DNA of 64,000 bases from Datisca glomerata. Taxonomy: Eukaryota > Streptophyta > Magnoliopsida > Cucurbitales > Datiscaceae. The stretch is taken from NCBI GenBank assembly GCA_003255025.1, contig QANY01008599.1, positions 124,001-188,000 on the forward strand, given 5' to 3'. Numbering within the stretch: position 1 is the stretch's first letter; each line of letters starts with the position of its first letter. The notes beneath the pieces are model-generated. The model saw nothing but the letters and a program-made list of their open reading frames with translations, was not told the origin of the DNA and searched no databases. This document shows positions 1 to 12,205 of the stretch, piece by piece. The position numbers were made by a program, and so were the translations under genes.

Positions 1-64
1 GATCAGGTGGAGTCTGAAGTTTGGCATGAATAAATTACAGAAGAGACTCAAGAGCAACCTATAA

Positions 65-1752
65 TTGGTGAAAATCAAGAGCTTCATGACTACAACCTTA
101 CAAGGGATAGAGAAAGAAGGGAAAAAAGCACCTCAAAGATATAGATATGCTGATATACTTACATATGCACTGAATTCTGCAACTGAAGTGTTAAATGATG
201 AGCCAATATCATTTACTACAACAATGAGAAGCACAAACGATGAGGAGTGGATAAAAGCAATGAAAGAGGAATATGACTCATTGATGAAGAATAAAACCTG
301 TGAATTAGTTAAAAGGCCTGAAAACAAGAGGTTAGTGAGGTGTAAATGGATCTTTAAGCTCAAAAAATCGATTTCAAATGACAATCCAGCAAGATTCAAA
401 GTCAGGCTTGTTACTAGAGGATTTACACAACAAGAGTTGATTTTACTGAGGTTTTCTCACCAATTGTAAAACACAGCTCAATCAGCATATTGCTAGCAAT
501 GACAACAAGCTATGACCTTGAATTGGAACATATAGATGTAAAAATAGCATTCTTGCATGGAGATTTAGAAGAGAAAATATACATGAGGCTACCTGAAGCC
601 TTTGAGATTGAGGGCAAAATAAATTGGGTATGGTTACTTAAGAAATCATTGTATGGGTTAAAGCAATCACCTAGACAATGATATTTAAAGTTTGATGATT
701 TTATGCACAACAATGGTTTTGTGAGAAGCAAGTATGATAGTTGTGCATACTTCAAAAATACAAAAGAAATGAAGTCATATACTTGTTGTTATATGTGGAT
801 AAGATGTTAATTGCCTGTAAATTCAAATCAAAGATTGAAGAATTGAAGAAATAATTGAGCAGGTAGTTTGAAATGAAAGACCTTGGGGCTACTACAAGGA
901 TTCTTGGTATGGAAATTATGAGAAATAGGTAGGTTGGAACCTTAATGCTATCTTAAGAGAGGTGCATACATAAGGTGTTAAAAAAGTTTGGAATGTCTGA
1001 AGCCAAACTAGTGTGAACCATTTCAAACTCTCAAGCAAACAATCTCCAAGGACATATGGAGATCAGAAGAAAATGGCATGCATTCCTTATGCTAATGCAG
1101 TGGGAAGCATTATGTATGCTATGGTTTGTTCGAGACCTGATCTAGCATTCTCATTAAGTCTTATTAGTGGCTTTATGGGAAATCCAGGAAAGGAACACTG
1201 ACAAGCTATCAAATGGATGCTGAGATACTTGAAAGGAACAACTTGTTATGGGTTATTATATAGTGGGATTGGAAAAACATCAGCAGAAGTACTTGATTAT
1301 GTTGATGCTGATTATGCAAGGGACTTGGATAAAAAAAGATCAACAGCTGGGTATATTTCAATTTGGGAAATAATACTGTCAGTTGGAAGGCTTCTTTGCA
1401 ACCAATAGTTTCATTGTCATCAACATAAGCTGAGTATGTGGCTATGGCAGAAGCAGTAAAGGAGGCTAAGTGGGTAAGAGGTATTGTTACAGAGCTAGGG
1501 TTGATTCAAGACTTAACCATTATAAGATGTGATAATCAAAGTGCAATATATCTTAGCAGAAATCAAGTTTATCATGAAAGATTTAAGCATATTGATATCA
1601 AGTTTCATTTCATTCAAGATGAGGTTGCTAATGGGGTTGTGATCATTGAGAAAGCTTCTTCTAAAGATAATGTTGCAGACATGCTAACAAAGCCACTGCC
1701 AGTAGCTAAATTCAAAGATTGTTTGAGCTTAACTAGTATGAAGATTGAATAA
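65..1752 (+). pseudogene. Ty1-copia pol remnant (reverse transcriptase to RNase H), 5' part outside window
   Basis: Broken polyprotein of a Ty1-copia retrotransposon, which in a live element copies its RNA into DNA. Successive fragments in shifting frames read the reverse transcriptase start (EEWIKAMKEEYDSL, then RCKWIFKLK, 65-469), the LEHIDVKIAFLHGDLEEKIYM block and KKSLYGLKQSPRQ (490-681), the connection and RNase H start (PYANAVGSIMYAMVCSRPDLA, partial, 1013-1201), HAMLRYLKGT-type sequence (1217-1408), and the RNase H end (WVRGIVTELGL, CDNQSAIYLSRN, DNVADMLTKPLP, 1438-1752). A TGA follows SPRQ at about 679 and more stops and frameshifts separate the pieces, so it cannot make a protein. 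The order and strand match a single element whose 3' LTR follows directly. Family assignment is secure; subfamily is not determined. Confidence 0.93.
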
Positions 1753-1811
1753 ATCTATTTTTTGGGAAGCTACTGTGTCAAAGACATTAGTTATGAATCA
1801 AGATGGAGAAT

Positions 1812-2236
1812 TGTTGTAGCATGATTATTCAAAACTGTTAAGAGTAACAACTCTTTACTAGCTTGGACGTTAACGTTGGTTAATGGGTTAAAAACCCATT
1901 CATTTCAGTTAGTTGGTTGCTGTTAGTTAATCATTAACTAACAACAACACTTATAAATGACAGTTTGTTTCTCAAGCGAAGTGTGATGAGTTTTCTTTTT
2001 TTAGTTTTTGATCATTAAGAAAGGTTGTATTTGTAATCTTTGATTTGTGATACAAGTTCTTGTGTGGTGGCTTTCTCGTGGATGTAGATTCATTCTAAAT
2101 CGAACCACGTAAAACATCTTGTCTTCTTCCTTATTCTTTCTCTTCTCTCAATCAAGCTATTTGCGTTTAATTCATGAAATTTTTGGAGTCTTTTAAACCT
2201 GATTGCAGTGATTATAATCTGACATACTTACAACAT
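1812..2236 (+). repeat. Probable 3' LTR of the Ty1-copia element
   Basis: Follows the pol remnant after a purine-rich tract (AAGATGGAGAAT, about 1799-1810) that fits a polypurine tract; the LTR would start TGTTG at 1812. It contains a TATA-like ttataaa near 1951 and a paired cgtgg...ccacg segment (about 2078-2110), a layout common around the transcript start and R/U5 of plant copia LTRs. The 3' boundary, placed at ...CAACA near 2236, is a guess because the 5' LTR is outside the window and cannot be aligned. Confidence 0.5.
1921..1943. repeat. Perfect 10-bp-arm palindrome upstream of the LTR TATA
   Basis: TGTTAGTTAA, a 3-base TCA centre, then TTAACTAACA. It sits just before the TATA-like box of the LTR, in what would be U3, so it could be a transcription-factor site or an enhancer repeat. 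That role is inference only. Confidence 0.6.
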
Positions 2237-2393
2237 AGATGAAATGTGAATAATAATATGTCAAATTAATGAAAGAAATAAATTGTTAGAAAACAAAACC
2301 ATAAAAGCAGAGTTCTTGGAATGGCTCATATCTCCTTCTCCTTTGTTCATATGGAGCATGTCCTTCACACCCATAGCCTCTATCTCTGTGAAC

Positions 2394-2449
2394 CAATAGT
2401 TTAAGTTTGTTTCATGGAAAACAATAGTTTAAGTTTGTTTCATGGAAAA
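2394..2449. repeat. Tandem duplication of a 28-bp segment
   Basis: Two adjacent exact copies of a unit beginning CAATAGTTTAAGTTTG (2394-2421 and 2422-2449). It is a recent slippage or short-duplication product just past the LTR. A short (AG)n/(GT)n run follows at 2492-2516. Confidence 0.85.
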
Positions 2450-2519
2450 TGTGGGATCATATAGGGGAATGGGACGCCATTTTTTGTGTGTCAGAGAGAG
2501 AGAGAGAGTGTGTGAGTGA

Positions 2520-5160
2520 TGTATAGTTTAAATCTGACATTTTTGTGTGACATGTGACTAAATAGGTTAAGATGGCTTCATTGATAACTTGAGAACATAG
2601 AGCTCCAGTTAAATAAGAAATTTAGAAAACATCGATAATCTAATAATTTAGAATTGATGTATCGATATTAGATCAATAAATATCTAATAATATTTGACAA
2701 AAAATCTAACTAATAACTTACGTTTTTTAGTCAAATATAATTTTATTGCAAATAAGATAAAAATAATTACATCAAGATATTTTTATTTAACCTCTTACAA
2801 ACACATATTTGTTCTCAATCACATATGAAATGTTATGATATAAATTGAAAACTACATATAATATTCATGACCATTGCTATATTAAATTTTCTATTTACCC
2901 AATAAATTGGTCAACTTGTGTTAGGATGAAACGCCATGCAAATGCATCAACTAGAAAAAATGATGATCTATTGCAAAGGCCTCGATGGAATTAAGTTATG
3001 GAGTTGGATATTAAAAATATGATCGAGAGAAATTAGATGAAATTATAAAAAAATTATAATGAGAGAAAAATACACTGGCAATCTCGTGGTTCATTGAAAT
3101 ACACTCAGTCCCCTATAGACACGCCTAAACGGGAGGATATAGAATCTATTAAAAGAGATTTAGTCAAAGAGACAAAGACTTAAAAGGGAATTGAAAGAAT
3201 CAGTTTCGAAAAAGAATATTTTTATCTTTCAAAAATATATATACATAAATAGTAAGCGAAGGGCGTGAGTGTATTTTTTTAAAACTACATGATATATGAG
3301 TGACTTTTAATAAAACTAGACAGAGTTGGTTTTCCTTATAATTATTATAAAATTCATTTCCATTTTTGTGTTTATCTAAAAAAAGTTGTAGGTAATGTGC
3401 CAAAAAAGAAGTAAGGTAGAGTAGCAAATGCCATAAGGTAGTTGGTAACTGGGTGCTAGGTGAGGTGGACCTAGAACAAAACTTTGGACTTTGAACAAAA
3501 AAATAAGAATAGAACTTTGGAAAAAATGAAATACAAAATATTTTGAAAATAAGGAAATATTTGTTATGAACATTTGAAAATACTTGTCAATACATACATA
3601 CGATGCACATGTATTTGAATAGATTATATTTGTATCTATAATAATTATTTATAATATTGTTTATTTATGAGAATTAAAAAATACATTTAACCCAATAATT
3701 TTTTATCTATTTGAGTAAAATGAAGAAAACACTATATTGTTATTTTTTATTCGTTGATATATTAGTATTCAACAATATTGTAGAAAACATCATGCATTTT
3801 CTAGAAAAAATGAAAAGTAGTTGAAATGTGCTTGAAAAAAATTAAAAGAAAGCGTGACATCATTAAAGTTAATATAGCCTATTTCATGTTTTATTTTAAA
3901 CTTGATCTTGATTGTTTTGTTTCAAAAATTTATTTTTTACTAATAAATTATATGTGACTATATTTATGTGAAATACTAAATATACTAACATATTAAGCAT
4001 ATCATAAATAAAGTGTCTAAACAAGTGTGTTGTAAGTGAATTATATTAAAAAATATATTATTCAAATTTTTACAGCAATAATCCATTTTTCCTGTACATT
4101 TACAAATTATAGAAATGTGTCGTATTTCTATAACTTTTAAATAACATGTCACAATTCACTCAAAGTTATCAAGTTAAAGTTATCAAAATCACTAAATATG
4201 TGAATAGACTTAAAAAGTTAAATGCACACTTTTAAAAGTACCCATTATTTAATGTCACATGTAAACCATAAGATAATTATTTGTAAAGTAATATAATAAG
4301 TGGACAAAATTATTCAAAATGATTCTCATATCCTCCTTATTTTTAATATATTATAGATATAGATATATATTTAAATGACATTACAATTCACTCAAAGTTA
4401 TTAAACTAAAACTAACTTAAAATTTATTTATTAATTAGTTATTAATTTTTTAAATTCATTAAATATGTGAATGAACTTAAAAATTTAAATGCCTACTTTC
4501 AATTTATTATAGTTTTAAAAGTAGCCAATTATTTAATATCACATGTAAATCATAAGATTATTTTGGGTAATGTAATATAATAAGTGAATAATTTTTTTTA
4601 AAAATGATTATCATATCCTCCACACTTTTAATATAATATAGATTATAGATTATATATGATATAGTCTTTCAACTATTTTTATATGATTTAAGTTTTGGAT
4701 CATTGTTGAAATATTTGGGCTATTATTAAATTAATAAAAAATATAATTTCTCATTTGTTTTCTTAGGTAGATTGAATAAAACTCCCACGTATTTACCTTT
4801 GGTTACATAAACATTTTTCAAGTTCGATCCATACACGGATACCACTTTTAATGTTATCTACAAATATGTCCACAACGTATATCCTCTCTCACCAACATTT
4901 TCCCACTACGTCTTTTAGCTACGATTGTGTCCACGTTTTCTTTTCCTTTCTTCGTGTTATCTTCATGCCTGTTCTTGAATACCGTTTTCAAGACTTTTTT
5001 CAGTAAGAAGCCTCCAGGTTGATGACCCACAACTGAAGCTTGGTATCAGGGCTTTCTTTCTTAAGCATATTCAGTTAGGCAATCTATTTTTATATAGTAG
5101 GTAGTTGTGACATCTCCTTCATATTTTTCTTCGAGTTTTCTTTACTTTCGTTAAAGTAAG
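2520..5160. other. AT-rich intergenic stretch, no gene seen
   Basis: About 2.6 kb with stops in all frames. The minus-strand open frames at 3200-3573 have no recognisable domain and biased hydrophobic composition, so they look like chance. The only structure I found is the diverged direct duplication at 4141-4643. Confidence 0.7.
4141..4643. repeat. Diverged direct duplication, about 220-270 bp per copy
   Basis: Copy 1 at 4141-4358 and copy 2 at 4371-4643 share the same ordered blocks: CACAATTCACTCAAAGTTAT, AAATATGTGAAT, TATTTAATGTCACATGTAAA, TAATATAATAAGTG, TCATATCCTCC and a final TTTTAATATA. The second copy has extra AT-rich insertions. This is an old tandem duplication or two neighbouring copies of one repeat family. 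Confidence 0.75.
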
Positions 5161-5186
5161 CTAGCTAGGTTGGTTTTTCTGGGTTT

Positions 5187-6000
5187 TTGGCGAGATGGAC
5201 GAGGAATGAAAAAACTAGGATTCTTCTCTAGATCTGGATGATATTCTTCATCAAGATGAGAGGAAGATTGATCTATGGATGGCTGAGAAACTTTTTTCTG
5301 ATAAAATGGTTGATACAACAACTATGGTTTCAGTCTTGAGAAGAGGTTAGAACATGGAAGTATGTATGGATATTAAGATTCTGGATAAGAACATTTTCTT
5401 ATTCCAGTTTAATATTCAGAAAGATATTGAGAGAGTGGTTAGCAGAGGTCCTTAAAGCTTCAATGGCTCACTGCTAATTCTGAAAAAGTATGAACCTGGC
5501 TCACAACCTTCTGGGATTACATTTGATGTCTAGTCTGGACGCAAATCCCAGATTTACCACCTGACTGGATCACTGACCAATTGTTAGAACAATAGCCTCT
5601 TGAGTGAGAAAAGCTGCTGATTGACCTGTATACCATGGAAAGTAGACTTGCAAGATCTGTAAGAGTTAGGCTTCTTTTGAGTGTTTACACTTAAATTAGG
5701 TGTGTGGATTAGGAGGAAATCTAAGCATTCTATGTGGGTGGAGATTAAGTATGAGAGATTCTCTCAATTTTATTTCCTTTGTAGGAAGAGTTCTCATGAA
5801 ATCAGAAATTGCGATAAAGGGAGAGAAGGGAAGGACTGCATCTATGGGGAGTGGATGAAGGCTGAGGCTAATATGAAGACTTATATAGGTATCAAGGAAA
5901 ATTTTCTAAAATTACAAGGAGGACCAAATCATATCCCTAATGGTGATGTTGATAGAGATGTTTACTTTAATGCGTGCAAAAATTTAGGACAATCTGAATA
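5187..6000 (+). pseudogene. LINE ORF1-type zinc-knuckle protein remnant (DUF4283-like)
   Basis: Decayed nucleic-acid-binding ORF1 of a plant L1-type LINE. Translation around 5240-5520 shows a DUF4283-like pattern (FLFQFNIQKDIERVVSRGP, then *SFNGSLLILKKYEPG, where the stop replaces the usual Trp after GP). At about 5736-5860 comes the CCHC-type block EIKYERFSQFYFLCRKSSHE, followed by IRNCDKG and YGEWMKAE, as in these proteins. At least five stops break the frame in the first half, so it is dead. The intact stretch 5681-6001 is only the knuckle and tail. The family call rests on motif order, not on a search. Confidence 0.78.
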
Positions 6001-6810
6001 ATCTTTATTTAGGTTTCCTGAACAAGGATAAAACTTCTTCTATAATTGTGAAGGGGATAAAGAAGCAAGGTACAAGAGGCATACCCAGGACTAAAGGAAT
6101 AGTCATTTGCTCTTAAAGGAGCTTTGTGATAAAAGGCAGAAAACTCTTGAAGATGGTAAGATGTCAAGACCTGATACTGATGCTAAAATGAAGGCTTTGA
6201 TGACTTTCCCTAAGAAGTCACCCAATTCCTATGAAGCTAATATGCTGGAATTGTTAAGGGCTGGGTCCTCCTTTGACAATTCATGCTCTCAAGGATGTCA
6301 TTAAGCAACTTAGTCATGTAATTGTTTGTTTACTTGAAAAAAATGCATAGTATAAAGGTGACTAGATGGTGTAGGAGGTTGAAGTTTGATTTTTGTCACT
6401 CTATGCATCCAATTAGTCAATCTGGGGGCATTGATCCTTTTTGGAGTTATAATATCAACATTCAGTCTATATCTAATACAACATTCAGTCTATATCTAAT
6501 ACAACAAATTTTATTGATGTGTACTCTTAATTTTATGACAGACTTACTTTTGTGTATGGTCAAAGGAACACAGTGGATGAATTGATTGAATTTGATAATA
6601 TTGCCCTATCTATTAGAAAAAATTCTTGTCCTTGGAGCATTATTGAAAATTTTAATGAAATGCTCTCTAGTGAAGAGAAGCAAGGTGGTAGGTATTTTGA
6701 CTTTAATAGATTCCCTGAGAACATGAATTGTCACAACATGCTAGTGATCAGTTTTTCCAGAACGTATAAAATAAGGAACAAGAATTTTAAATTTGAAGAT
6801 AAATGATTCT
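6001..6810 (+). pseudogene. LINE endonuclease remnant
   Basis: Continues the LINE downstream of ORF1. In 6541-6720 the translation reads LTFVYGQRN, then IALSIRKNSCPWSIIENFNE followed by MLSSEEKQGG. This is the plant L1 endonuclease segment whose usual form has GDFN where this copy has ENFN. The missing Asp is a catalytic-site residue in the family. The rest of 6001-6540 carries only broken frames. No reverse transcriptase follows: at about 6820 the sequence passes into the tandem array, so the element is truncated there. Confidence 0.75.
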
Positions 6811-7162
6811 TAAAAAAGTCCTATGAAGAAGTTATCCTAAATGGAAGTTTTGTCGAATAGACAACTTTATGGGTGGTGTTTTAAGAAATGTTATTAATTA
6901 GCATATTTCCATAACTGTCAATAATGTAGATCAAAATAATCATAATCTAATTATGGTGTGCTTGATAGATTTTTGGATAAATCAATGATATATAGTTGAT
7001 ATACTAGTATGGAAAATACTTAAATTGAAGAAGTAATTAATGTTCAGAATAATATTTAAAATTTGATTAATTATACGAAGTCAATTAATGTTGGATATTA
7101 ATAAAAATCTGAAATGTTAGAAACCGCTAAAACTTCCAAAATTCTCACGTCAATAAATGAAA

Positions 7163-7318
7163 TATGCATCATTGATTGGCTGGTTAATCCATTCGTCTCA
7201 GTCTATTATATGGGTGTTTAAAATATTTTCAAGTCAATCAATGAGATGAGTCGAAGATGTTTCAAACGCTTCTAGAATAGATTAGAGTGAATGGATTGAT
7301 CATCTCATTGATTGACCT
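7163..7318. repeat. Foldback inside unit 1 (also 8154-8320, 9200-9345, 10241-10362, 11240-11400)
   Basis: Left arm GATTAATCCATTCGTCTCAA then TCTATTATA...GGTGTTT; right arm (G)ATGTTTCAAACGCC, TCTATAATAGATT, GGTGAATGGATTGATC. A second, inner-to-outer pair is TCAATCAATGAGATGA against TCATCTCATTGATTGA. Transcribed, each unit could fold into a long imperfect hairpin of about 60 bp per arm. In unit 4 the right arm is cut short near 10362. Confidence 0.8.
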
Positions 7319-10300
7319 GAAATTTTTGAGTCAATCAATGAGATGTTTCATATATACGATATATATATATATATCGTATAACACACATGTACATGTCATA
7401 TATAACAATATAGATATATATGTTATATACAATATAAAACATATATGCTAGTGTAACGTGTTGGATAATTTACCAAATTCTTCAAAAAGTTTCCTTCTAC
7501 TCTCTTCCAACATTTGCAAAAAATATTCTCACTTATCTTTCCTAAAGTTTTAAAACTTCAAAACTCTCTCTCTCCGAATATCTCTTTATCTCTCTCTCTT
7601 CAAAAAATTGAAAGGGACAAAGTGGGGATGGGGAGAGAACCACACATAGAGAGAAATGATCTAACAAATAATAAGATCGTAAATAGATATATTGTTAAAA
7701 CTTTTAATTGAATTATAATGTGACTAAATGTATTAGTATTTATGTAAAAATATTATATATAATTTTTAAAAGACATGTTTGTCTTTTAAATTTAAAAGAT
7801 GATTTAAATACTAAGATTTTGAGACATTTTGTGGAATAAACAACTTTAGGGGTGGTGTTTTAGGAAATGTCAGTTTTTCAAAAGTTTTAAGTAAATAACA
7901 TATTTTCATAACTGTTAATAATTATAGACCAAAATGACTATAATCTAATTGTAGTGTGTTTGGCAGATTTTTGGATAAATTAGTAGTATAGAGTTGATAT
8001 ACCAGTATAGAAAATGCTTAAATTGAGGAAGTAATTAATGCTAAGAATAATATTTAAAATTTGATTAATTATAGGAAGTCAATTAATGCTGGATATCAAT
8101 AAAAATTTGAAATTGTTAGAAACCGTTAAAACTCCCAAAATTCTCGGGTCAATAAATGATATATGCATAATTGATTGACTGATTAATCCATTCGTCTCAA
8201 TCTATTATAGGGGTGTATAAAATTTTTTCAAGTCAATCAATGAGATGAGTCAAATATGTTGTAAACGCCTCGAAAAGTAGATTAGGGTGAACGTATTGAT
8301 CATCTCATTGATTGACCCGAAATTTTCAGGTCAATGAATGAGATGTTTCAAACATATACATATATATGTTGTGTATGTTTCTTATGCGGGTGTATTTAAT
8401 GTATATGTTGCATAACACACATGTTTATGTCATATATAACAATATAAATATTTATGTTAAATACAATATAAAACATATACACTACTCTAACATGTTGAAT
8501 AATTTGCCAAATTCTTCAAAAAGTTTCCTTCTACTCTCTTCCAACATTTGCAAAAAAATATTCTCGCTTATCTTTCCTAAAATTTTAAAATTTCAAAACT
8601 CTCTCTCTGAAAATCTCTCTATCTCTCTCTCTTCAACAAATTGAAAGGGACAAAGTGGGGGGTGGGGAGAGAACCACACATAAGGAAAAACGATCTAACA
8701 AATAACAAGATAGTAAATAGACATATTGTTAAAACTTTTAATTTAATTAAAATTTAACTAAATGTATTAGTATTTATGTAAAAATGTTATATATAATTTT
8801 TATTGATAGTTGAAGACATGTTTGTCTTTTAAATTTAAAAGATGATTTAAATACTAAGCATTTGAGAAATTTTACGGTATAGACAACTTTAGGGGTCGTG
8901 TTTTAAGAAATGTCAGTTTTTCAAAAATTTTAAGTAAATAACAGATTTCTATAACTGTCAATAATTATAAAAAAATGATCATAATCTAATTATGGTGTGT
9001 TTGACAGATTTTTGGGTAAATTGGTAGTATATTGTTGATATACCAATATGAAAATGCTTAAATTGAGGAAGTAATTAATGCTCAGAATAATATTTAAAAT
9101 TTAATTAATTATAAGAAGTCAATTAATGCTGGATATCAATAAAAATTTGAAATTGTTATAAATCGCTAAAATTCTCGAAATTCTCAGGTCAATAAATGAT
9201 ATATGCATAATTGATTAACTGACTAATCCATTTGTCTCAATATATTATAAGGGTGTTTGAAAAAATTTCAAGTCAATAAATGAGATGAGTCGAATATGTT
9301 TCCAACGCCTCTATAATAGATTAAGGTGAATGGATTGATCATCTCATTTATAATAGACTAAGATGTTTCAAACATATACATATATATGTTGTGTATGTTT
9401 CTTATGCGGGTGTATTTAATATATATATATATATATATATATCATATAACACGCATGTATATGTCGTATATAACAATATAAATATATGTGTTATATACAA
9501 CATAAAACATATATGCTAGTGTAACGTGTTGAATAATTTGTCAAATTCTTCAAAAAGTTTCCTTCTACTCTCTTCCAACATTTGCAAAAAATATTCTTAC
9601 ATATCTTTCCTAAAGTTTTAAAATTTCAAAACTCTCTCTCTCAAAATCTCTTTATCTCTCTCTCTCTTCAAAAAATTGAAAGGGGTAAAGTGGGTGTGGA
9701 GAGAGAACCACACAGAGGGAGAAACGATCTAACAAATAAGAAGATAGTAAATAGACATTTTGTTAAAACTTTTAATTAAATTAAAATTTGACTAAAAATA
9801 TTAGTATTTATGTAAAAATATTATATATAATTTTTATTGATAGTTAAAGACATGTTTGTTGTTTAAATTTAAAAGATGATTTAAATACTAAGATTTTGAG
9901 AAATTTTACGAAATAGACAATTTTAGGGGTGATGTGTTAAGAAACGTTAGGTTTTCAAAAGTTTTAAGTAAATAACAGATTTCCATAACTGTCAATAATT
10001 ATAGACCAAAATGACCCTAATCTAATTATGGTGTTTTGATAGATTTTTGAGTAAATCAGTAGTATATAGTTGATATACCAGTATGAAAAATACTTAAATT
10101 GAGGAACTAATTAATGCTTAGAATATTATTTAAAATTTGATTAATTAGAAGAAGTCAATTGGACATCAATAAAAAAATTGAATTTTAAAAATTGTTAGAA
10201 ACCGCAAAAAATCCCAAAATTTTCGGGTCAATGATATGTATCATTGATTGACTAATTAATCCATTCGTCTGAATCTATTATAGTGGTGTTTGAAACATGT

Positions 10301-11056
10301 TCAGGTCAATCAATGAGATGAGTCGAAGATGTTTCAAACACTTCTATAATAGATTGGGGTGAAACATATATATGTTGTGTATGTTTTTTGTGCTGGTGTA
10401 TTTAATATATATCATATAACATACATGTATATGTCATATATAACAATACAAATATATATGTTATATACAATATAAAACGTATATACTACTGTATAATTTG
10501 CCAAATTCTTCAAAAAGTTTCCTTCTACTCTCTTCCAACATTTACAAAAAAAAATCTCACTCATGTTTCCTAAAGTTTTAAAATTTCAAAACTCTCTCTC
10601 TGAAAATCTCTTTCTCTCTCTCTCTTCAAAAATTTGAAAGGAACAAAGTGGCTGTGGGGAGAGAACCACACACAAAGAGAAATGATCTAACAAATGAGAA
10701 GATAGTAAATAGACATATTATTAAAAGTTTTAATTTAATTAAAATTTGACTAAATGTATTAGTACTTATGTAAGAACATTATATATAATTTTTATTGATA
10801 GTAGAAGACATGTTTGTCTTTTAAATTTAAGAGATGTTTTAAATACTAAGATTTTGAGAATTTTTACTGAATAGACAATTTTAGGGGTGATGTTTTAAGA
10901 AATGTCAGTTTTTCAAATTTTTTAAGTAAATATCAGATTTTCATAACCGTCAATAATTGTAGACCAAAATGACCATAATCTAATTATGGCGCATTTGATA
11001 GATTTTTTGGTAAATCAATGGTATATAGTTGATATACCAATATGAAAAATGTTTAA

Positions 11057-11167
11057 ATTGAGGAAATAATTAATGCTCATAATAATGCTTAAAAATTGAT
11101 TATAGGAATTTAATTGAGGAAATAATTAATGCTCAGAATAATGCTTAAAAATTGATTATAGGAATTT
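11057..11167. repeat. Local 56-bp tandem duplication in unit 5
   Basis: Two adjacent near-identical copies of ATTGAGGAAATAATTAATGC... ending GATTATAGGAATTTA, present only in the fifth unit of the array. It is useful as a private marker of that unit. Confidence 0.8.
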
Positions 11168-11399
11168 AATTAATGTTGGATATCAATAAAAATCTGAAAT
11201 TGTTATAAACCGCTAAAACCCCCAAAATTTTGGGTTAATAAATAATATACGCATCATTAATTGACTGATTAATCTATTCGTCTCAATCTATTATAACGGT
11301 GTTTGAAACATTTTAGGGTCAATCAATGAGATAAGTCGAAGATGTTTCAAATGCCTTTATAATAAACTGAGGTAAATAGATTGATCATCTCGTTGATTG

Positions 11400-11880
11400 A
11401 CTGAGCAATCCTCTTCCCAATCTATTATAGGGTCAATAGATCGATCGTCCCATTCATTGACCTAAAATTTTTGGGTCAATAAATGATATATCATTAATTG
11501 ACTGATTAATCTATTTATCCCAATCTATTATAGGGTCATTTGAAACGTTTTCAGGTCAATCGATGAGATGAGTCGAAAATGTCTCAAACGCCTCTATAAT
11601 AGATTGAGGTGAATGGATCGATCATCTCATTAATTGACTTAAATTTTTTTGGTCAATCAGTGATTGACTGATCAATCCATTCGTCCCAATCTATTGTTGG
11701 GGTGAATGGATTAACCATCCCATTGATTAACCTAAAATTTTGGGTCAAACAATGATCAATCTGTTCGTCTCAATCTATTATAGAGAATGTATCGATCATC
11801 CCATTGATTAACTGCATATTTTTTGATCAATCAATGAATTATAATTGATTGACCTGAAAATATTTGATTTTGATATAATC
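11400..11880. repeat. Expanded inverted-repeat zone at the end of the array
   Basis: Instead of continuing into the CT-rich half, the last unit repeats the foldback arms several more times in both orientations (TCAATCTATTATAG blocks near 11420, 11520, 11690 and 11770; TCATTGATTGACC-type blocks between them). It looks like local expansion of the arms at the array edge. Confidence 0.7.
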
Positions 11881-12034
11881 AATAACTAACTAATTGAATT
11901 ATGCAATTACTTTAATATATTCTATAATAGAGATTAGCTATAAATAAGGAAAGAATTAACATCCTTAATTAAATGTTGATATAATTAATAAAAATAAAAA
12001 TAAATTCAGATTTAAAAATCTGTAAATTTCACCG

Positions 12035-12054
12035 TTATCAAATCATTTTGATAA
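12035..12054. repeat. Perfect 8-bp-stem hairpin next to the tRNA fragment
   Basis: TTATCAAA, loop TCAT, TTTGATAA. It lies 33 bp upstream of the tRNA 3' segment and could belong to the plastid intron tail or be chance in AT-rich DNA. Confidence 0.5.
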
Positions 12055-12059
12055 TAATT

Positions 12060-12111
12060 AGTTTGATCTGTTTTACCGAGAAGGTCTACGGTTCGAGTCC
12101 GTATAGCCCTA
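12060..12111 (+). pseudogene. trnV-UAC: Plastid-derived tRNA-Val(UAC) 3' exon fragment (NUPT)
   Basis: The segment ends in a perfect tRNA T-arm, TACGG-TTCGAGT-CCGTA (12087-12103), followed by the acceptor 3' strand TAGCCCT and discriminator A (12104-12111). Upstream, CCGAG is the 3' side of an anticodon stem and AAGGTC a variable loop. The implied 5' strand AGGGCTA matches plastid trnV(UAC), which has a group II intron after the anticodon. The DNA here begins inside that intron, so only the 3' exon is present. No 5' half exists nearby, so it cannot fold into a tRNA. Origin by transfer of plastid DNA to the nucleus is inference; the tRNA identity comes from memory of the plastid gene. Confidence 0.6.
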
Positions 12112-12117
12112 TAACCC

Positions 12118-12205
12118 TATTTTCTATAAATATATATAATTTCTATAAATATATATAAATTTTTCTATAAATATATATAAAATATATAAATTTATATAAA
12201 AAAAA
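12118..12205. repeat. AT-rich tandem repeat, unit about TTTCTATAAATATATATAA
   Basis: Three to four imperfect copies of CTATAAATATATATAA in a row immediately after the plastid tRNA fragment. Confidence 0.75.

Larger units (their letters stand above)
6855..11880. repeat. Tandem array of five ~1.0-kb units with internal foldbacks
   Basis: Units start at the recurring block (G)AATAGACAACTTTAGGGGTG at about 6855, 7834, 8877, 9910 and 10869, giving spacings of 979, 1043, 1033 and 959 bp. Each unit runs in the same order: that block; ATAACTGTCAATAATTATAG; a GATATACCAGTATG segment; an inverted repeat based on TTGATTGACTGATTAATCCA; an AT/TA microsatellite; TTCCTTCTACTCTCTTCCAA; a CT-rich run; GAGAGAACCACACA; and TTTGTCTTTTAAATTTAAAA. 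The fifth unit lacks the second half and instead expands the inverted-repeat part. Small open frames inside (7514, 8366, 9582) are homologous repeat sequence, not genes. The family is unknown to me. Confidence 0.92.

Noticed and set aside
7514..9779. Three similar open frames (65-92 codons) starting near the SLIFPK block
   Set aside because: They are homologous parts of the 1-kb tandem units including the CT run; starts and stops differ between copies.
12060..12111. A functional tRNA gene
   Set aside because: Only the 3' exon, T-arm and acceptor strand exist; there is no 5' half, D-arm or intact anticodon stem.
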